NCBI GenBank assembly: GCA_029204225.1
Contig: CM055094.1
Location: 20,559,407-20,623,406, forward strand
Reading direction: 5' to 3'
From: Diphasiastrum complanatum
Taxonomy: Eukaryota > Streptophyta > Lycopodiopsida > Lycopodiales > Lycopodiaceae
DNA: 64,000 bases
Each line of letters starts with the position of its first letter. Within the stretch, counting starts at the first letter, position 1. This document shows, piece by piece, positions 58,879-64,000 of the stretch. The position numbers and the translations under genes were made by a program. The notes beneath the pieces were generated by a model. That model had not been told where the DNA came from. It saw only the letters and a program-made list of their open reading frames with translations, and did not search any database.

Positions 58879-59820
58879 CTAGATACATATCAAGCTACCC
58901 CAAGTTACCACAGATCTATTATATGAGTTAAACACGGGTCTATATGAGGCAAGGTGTATATATTGCAAAAAGCGAAAAGGAAGGTCTCCCGTTTTATCAT
59001 ATTTGGACAGATGTGTACAACCGGTAATTGGGTTAAAGGTAATTGTAATATTCAGAAAGTTCACCAAATTACATGTGTTGTCGTTTCTGTCTATCTCAAG
59101 GTATTCCAGGGAATAGATCCAAAAAGGATTGTCAGGTGTTCTTGGTTGAGTCTTGTCTAGGAAACGTCCAACCATATGATTATTGATAAAGCATATATCG
59201 TCAATGAACCTGAACGAATATTTGAAGTCGTTTATAAATTTAATTTTCCCTAATCTTGCAAGCCTCTTAATAAACTGCATTTTAAAAAAAGAAAGGTACC
59301 AATTACAAGACATTGGTGAATATGAAAAACCCATTGGTATTCCCCCGACCTGTCGCCAAGTATGATCCCCAAGTCTGATAATGCAATTGTCTATCAAATA
59401 GGAATTCCAAATGCATAAGGTATTCTTGCGGTCTATAGTACTCCATTCATATGAACCTGTATTTTTGGAAACTCATTTAAAATCATTGGTTCCAGATATT
59501 CGTTTGTATTTGAGCAATTTGATTTTGGCGATTTTAAATGCCGAACAAATCATTTTAGTCATAATAGTTTTCAAATCGTCAATCCCGTTCAAAAGAATAT
59601 TGCTTTTTTGGGGGTAACCTAATTCTTTGCTTGCTGGTTTTTTGAGTTTGTAGTACAATTTCAGGCTGAAATTTTCAGCACACAAGGCTTGTAGGAGGGC
59701 GAGTTCCTGCATCCATCTAATGTGTGGTTTCGACACATTTTGGTGCTGATTTTTTAGATTTGATACTTGCTGTTTTTTGTGTCTTTTAGGGCGCATTTAG
59801 GGTTTGAAAAAGTTTATCTT
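58879..59820 (-). pseudogene. Penelope-like reverse transcriptase relic, copy 2
   Basis: Minus strand. The frame 59,796-59,473 (MRPKRHKKQQVSNLKNQHQN, then ALCAENFSLKLYYKLKKP and DDLKTIMTKMICSAFKIAKI) is the N-terminal part. It is stopped by TGA where copy 1 has TGG in FKWVSKN. The frame 59,397-58,879 continues with GGIPMGFSYSPMSCNWYLSF, FRFIDDICFINN (Tyr to Phe before IDD), NLVNFLNITITF and HLSKYDKTGDLPFRF with a C-terminal end YRPVFNSYNRSVVTWG that copy 1 lost by deletion. The two copies together show about 300 residues of one RT protein. No GIY-YIG domain seen. Dead. Confidence 0.65.
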
Positions 59821-59849
59821 CTTGGCTAGTTTTTATGGCAAGAGATTTG

Positions 59850-60300
59850 AGCCCACCTATATATATATATATATATATATACATATATATATAGATCTCT
59901 AGGTCCACTCAAGCCTACGTGGCACAGGGCCCAGTTGACTTGACATACAAGGTTATGGTAGGCCTACATGGCTTGCCACATGGCAACCCTCAAGCCTGCA
60001 TGATTTGCCATGTGGTAGAACTGTGTGGCTTGCCATGTGGTAGTGTGCGATAGGCTACGCAAATATCAGACCACGTAGGCAGAGCCTGGTTAGCTTGCCA
60101 GCCTATGATGGGCCTACATGGCTTGCCACGTGGCTAGCCCCAAACCTGCATGATTTGCCACATGGCAGTCATACGTGACTTGACACGTGGGCACCTATGA
60201 CAGCCTTGGTCAATCGTAGGCCTATGTGGCCTGCTACACAAGTCTATGGTAGGCCATGTGGTAAACCACACAAGCCTATGGTAGGACTATGTGGTTGTAG
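59850..60300. repeat. (TA)n run and AGGCTTG minisatellite, block 5
   Basis: (TA)n with one ACATA break at 59,857-59,893, then the minisatellite in inverted orientation to block 4. Confidence 0.8.
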
Positions 60301-60379
60301 TTTTAGCCTCAACTCGCCGTATGTTGACCTTTCTGAAATCCCTGGAATCACCGGCCATTGTACAATCTCAGGGAATGGA

Positions 60380-60775
60380 CTTATATAGGAGAAAAAAGTT
60401 GGCACGTGTCAATCCCAGCGACACGTGGCCCAGTCAGTAGCTGACATGTGGAACCACATGTTTGTATACGCATGTGTGAAACTGCACGTCTGGATCAACA
60501 CGTGTGGGATCCCACGTGGGGACACGTGGCCGAATGGATCAGCGACATGTGTTCTTGCATGTATCGGCTCGCACGTGTGGTCATGTGGCCCAATCAGTAC
60601 CTGACGTGTGGGACCACACTTCTGTATCCGCATGTGTGAAACTTGCACATGTGGCCATGTGGTCGAATGGTTTGGTGACGTGTGTTCTGGCACGTGTTAG
60701 CTCGCACGTGTGGGCACGTGGCCGAATGGCAGATTGACGTGTATTGTAGCACGTGTGGTCTCACACGTGTGGACG
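60380..60775 (-). promoter_or_regulatory. G-box (CACGTG) array with TATA box, copy d
   Basis: Inverted partner of copy b. The TATA box CCTATATAAG reads 60,389-60,380. It drives, if anything, the short MAGDS frame and minisatellite DNA. Several CACGTG sites of copy b are CATGTG or CACATG here and the reverse is also true, as expected for independent CpG decay. Confidence 0.65.
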
Positions 60776-60871
60776 GTTGTATTACGCGCCATAGATCTGA
60801 TCCGTTGTTGGATCGACGAGTGTACGGCTTGGGTTTTATTGGTTTTAGCTATATAAATGTTGTTTGATCAG

Positions 60872-61186
60872 TTAAAACATTTTGTTAAGTTGTGGATTTT
60901 CACTCCCTGTAGCTCTTGGTGTGTGAACCAAATGCCATTCCACCTTAAGATCACCTATTCTAGGAACATTGAGTGGTGTGTTGCTCATATGATTCTTAAT
61001 TATCTCTGGATATTCTGTTTCACTAAAAATCCAAAATAGAATTTCATGATCTTCTTTAAAACCTGTTTGAAACTTGTAACCTGTCTTTCGTCCTTTGGTG
61101 AGCTGGTAAGGTGGATCCTTTCAGATTTTTTCTCGACAGTGGAGCATATTTTGTGGGAAGATCAATATGGAGATGATATTTAGACA
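60872..61186 (-). pseudogene. Gene family B, deletion form B6
   Basis: N-terminal codons joined to the last exon by the same internal deletion as B2 and B3. Ends KPQLNKMF (KLSEMF changed). Pairs with B3 across the palindrome. Confidence 0.6.
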
Positions 61187-61740
61187 TCTTAATAATCGAT
61201 AGATTGATCTAGTAAAAAACCAACTTGTTATATATCTTGTAAGCTATTAAAACTTGTCTTCATTATAAAACAAAATTTATTGGAAAAGTTTGAAATGACC
61301 TTGGCGCTCTTTTTGATCCATCACACTCCAAGTTTCTTGCCTTATATGCAAAATCAAAGCTTTGCAGTTATGAGCAAAATAAGCAAAATATTTTTTCAAT
61401 ATATGTGTGTTGAAATTGCAAATTTTTGAATTGCAAAACTTTGAAATAACCTTGCCGCTCCATTTGATCCAACACACTCCGTATTTTCTGAATTTCAAGA
61501 TTCACGTTGGCACTCATTGTGATCCAAAATATTCAAAGTTTCTTGCCATGATTTTCAGATCGATAAGACTGTTTTTCTTTGATGTGAACGCTTTGAGTAG
61601 ATGGAAAGAAAACTTTGATGTGCAATACGATTTGCATTTACATGAGAAGTTATGTTAGTTAATGGTAGAAAATAGAATCTTGAAGTATTTACCCCACGCG
61701 CTGCGGCTATCCAACTTCTAGTTAACTACATATGTTACTA
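61187..61740 (-). other. A-B spacer, inverted copy
   Basis: Same block as 1,217-1,748, with the RSVLDQMERQG and WSVMDQKERQG phrases readable on the minus strand. No intact frame. Confidence 0.4.
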
Positions 61741-61744
61741 GTGA

Positions 61745-63388
61745 AGTCAAGCTCCATATCATCTGAGTTTGTTTCATCTGATGAAGCATGACGCTTCGTT
61801 CGTATCTTGGTCCTTTGCCTGGACTGTTGTGTTGGTGGTGTCTTCATGTTGAGCAAAAGACTCTTCAGTAGAATGATCCTTCGTTTGTGACATAGAGGAC
61901 ATGGGTGTCTTTCTCGATGTAAGCTTCACTAGGCCGACCGTTTGGTGCTTTGCAGTTGGCCCTTGTGGAGAGAAGGAACTCTTTCTCTTTTGAGAAGCCA
62001 CTTGCATGGAATCTGTTGGAATAGGCCTGGAAGTAGAGTTGGTATTCTTGGCTGGTTTTCAGGGAGTCTCCCAAGCTTTTATCTGCTAGCGTCAAGTGGT
62101 CTCGAACTCGAGGTCGGTGGCTCAACTGCTACAGTGACATCTATCAGAAGATAGCCCAATAACTGGAGGTTTGCTTGTTCTTGATATAGTCATGGAGGCA
62201 GTTGGAAGCACACTGGGCCCAGTCATAAAGGTTCTGATCATGTAGTCTAGAATCAACCATCATGTGGAATAGTTTCATGGGGATACGCATGATCTTGGAC
62301 CTATAGCGCTATGTATATTTCGTTAGATAGGTGCATGGAGCAGCTAAGGGCTTATCATTTATGACCTCGATACGGTAACCATCTTTTTTTTTCCATTTGT
62401 CCACTGAGGGGTCTATGTATTTGAAGTATGCTATGGATTCAATCTTTTTGAGGGTCCTGTTGACTGTGTTTGGTCCCCTAGGGAAGCCAAATGTATTGAG
62501 GTCAGCTCCAGAAATAGGCATAATATAAACAAAATTTTGGTTAGGAGGTAACATGAACTGGAAAATCTGTCGGTGTGGTGATAAGCAATATGCAATAGAA
62601 ATGGGCTTTGATAGCCACTGAAAAGAGGAAGTTGGAACTCTATGTGGCTCAGGAACTAGTGTGCCTCCTGGTACCAAGTGTTCATCTCAGAGATATCGAG
62701 GCTTTCCATGGTGATGTCAATTATGTCTTGAGTTGGGTCATCAGAACTGGAAGATGTTGTGGCATACATGTTTTGGACTCGGCTGATGACTCTGTTGAAG
62801 GTTCGGCTCTGGTAACAGACAAGTGGAGTCTCGGCTCGATCGACTGTGGAGGGCTTCGGATCGGTCGACTTTTGATGGACTCGGCTCAGTCAACTTTGTA
62901 TGTAGAGTATGGACGCTCAGCTCGTTCCAAAGCAAATGCAGAGTATGTACGCTCAGCTCGGTCCATGGTGATTGTAGACTATGGGGGCGCGGCTCTATGA
63001 GCAGTGTATGTAGAGTATTGCTCGGCAGTGTATGGAGAATAGAAATTTGTGGAAAAATTTGGAGCAATGTCGCTCTGATAGGATGTGGAAACGATGATGT
63101 TTCTTCGCGATAACGTACTAGTAGAGAGCTTTCAACCCAAATCGGTGTTGAATGTGTGGTTTTGACAAGCTCCAGTAGCACTACCCCTCAGCATTCTCGT
63201 GCTAGATGTGACGATTTTTGTGTAATGTAGCAAGTCTCAGCAGCTTAGGGTTTTTGAAAATGGATGATGATGGCACTCTGGATCCATGGTGGATGTATGT
63301 AGATGGTGTCCAAGGATGTGAAGGAGTAATCAAGCATGGTCGTAGCGAATGATAGATCACCACTAAAAGATGGAAAATCGATCCTTTG
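61745..63388 (-). pseudogene. Gene family A, copy A5 (right outer palindrome arm)
   Basis: Minus strand. The leader and 36-base repeats lie near 62,990-62,880. The start near 62,769 is altered to MYATT. An open frame at 62,677-62,309 reads VPTSSFQWLSKPISIAYCLS, then HRQIFQFMLPPNQNFVYIMP, ISGADLNTFGFPRGPNTVNR and DGYRIEVINDKPLAAPCTYL before TAG. Frames 62,125-61,865 and 62,007-61,774 hold the later segments and the tail. Compared with A3 it keeps the ISGADLNT phrase. Broken. Confidence 0.6.
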
Positions 63389-64000
63389 AATAGGGATTTT
63401 GGAAGTTCCTTTATTGCATTCAGGTTTGCCATTACTTTTTCCCTATTAACTTTTTTGGGTTAAGGCAATTGAAAGCCTTAGAAAAAGAAGCAATTTCTGT
63501 GGAGTACTTTGTAGACCTAGCAACCGTATCCTTTTAGAGGTGTATGCTATTTTTTTCCATTTGAAAAAGGCTTCTAATAATCACTTAAGGGTCACTTGAT
63601 TGGAAATTGGCACAATGGCAATTCATAGTATGGATTGTCAGCCGACTACCAAAAGGAGTGCAAATGGAATGTCCTCCATATTGAAAGATGCTCTCCAAGT
63701 AGCTAAATCCTATGATAGCACCGTGATTGCCTCACGGAAGAGTATGCACAACCAATCAGCCCAAAAACCTAAGAATGAAAAGCCAAAAAATAATAAGATA
63801 AAAAATCTATTTTTTGATGAACTAGAAGCTACTGCTTGCCAACAAACTTGGGCATCATGCCAAACAGAGATCCGAGAGGAAAATAAATTATCAAGTTTCA
63901 TGGCAATGGATTTACCGACAGGTAAATTGAAAGTCGATTTGTTAAATGGTTGTGAATTGAAAGTTGATTTGTTACATGTACACTTTCTTTCAAGTCTAAT
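63389..64000 (+). mobile_element. Ty3/gypsy relic: gag end, cut by window
   Basis: Same DNA as 44,815-45,430: a plus-strand copy next to the palindrome edge. Includes NKIKNLFFDELEATACQQTW and the start of the KVDLLNGCE duplication, then a deletion near 63,973 to TACACTTTCTTTC. Runs off the window. Confidence 0.65.

Larger units (their letters stand above)
57914..63388. repeat. Palindrome, right outer arm
   Basis: Inverted partner of 40,152-45,521; both are 5.4-5.5 kb. Differences by eye include a 46-base deletion in the left RT copy, a longer C tract here, a stop in the right RT copy, and a longer (TA)n run here (59,857-59,893). Confidence 0.85.

Overview
This window looks like nuclear DNA of a land plant, from a gene-poor and heavily duplicated region. 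The evidence is a complete Ty1/copia retrotransposon with a plant-type tRNA-Met primer site, several broken copia and Ty3/gypsy relics, long GA microsatellites, AT-rich introns and spacers, and spliceosomal intron borders. There are no bacterial-style operons. I cannot name the species. The density of nested duplications fits pericentromeric or sex-linked heterochromatin, but that is inference.

Layout. At 1-9.7 kb a cassette of two unrecognised gene families (called A and B here) is followed by a divergent histone H3 gene. A young copia element at 2,787-9,217 sits in the 5' leader of that H3 gene. From 10 to 35.6 kb there are three copies of a large segmental repeat (about 10.0, 18.1 and 29.4 kb). 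Each holds an AGGCTTG-type minisatellite, a (GA)n tract, a 1.4-kb inverted-repeat block and a minus-strand gene family C with two internal repeats. Between them lie gypsy and copia relics, AT-rich spacers and a decayed CACGTG (G-box) array. From 40.15 to 63.39 kb the sequence forms one very large imperfect palindrome centred near 51.7 kb. Its outer arms (40.15-45.52 and 57.91-63.39 kb) carry A, B, a G-box array, a minisatellite, a Penelope-like reverse transcriptase relic and gypsy gag-protease. Its inner arms (48.4-50.36 and 52.96-54.84 kb) carry A and B again. The left half also holds the second H3 gene; at the matching place on the right is a copia element whose reverse transcriptase has been replaced by unrelated sequence.

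The item most worth attention is the H3 gene pair (9,312-9,686 plus; 46,829-46,248 minus). The proteins begin with the exact canonical H3 start, lose the rest of the normal tail, and carry a histone fold with a lengthened loop 1, a Trp in that loop and DSMLC/RVTLM motifs as in plant centromeric H3 (CENH3). The second copy has a G-box array, a TATA box and a roughly 300-base leader in proper order. An uninterrupted version of the copia target site is preserved in that leader.

Most copies of A, B and C carry stops or frameshifts, so most entries are given as pseudogenes. Comparisons between copies were made by eye; no alignment or database search was run.
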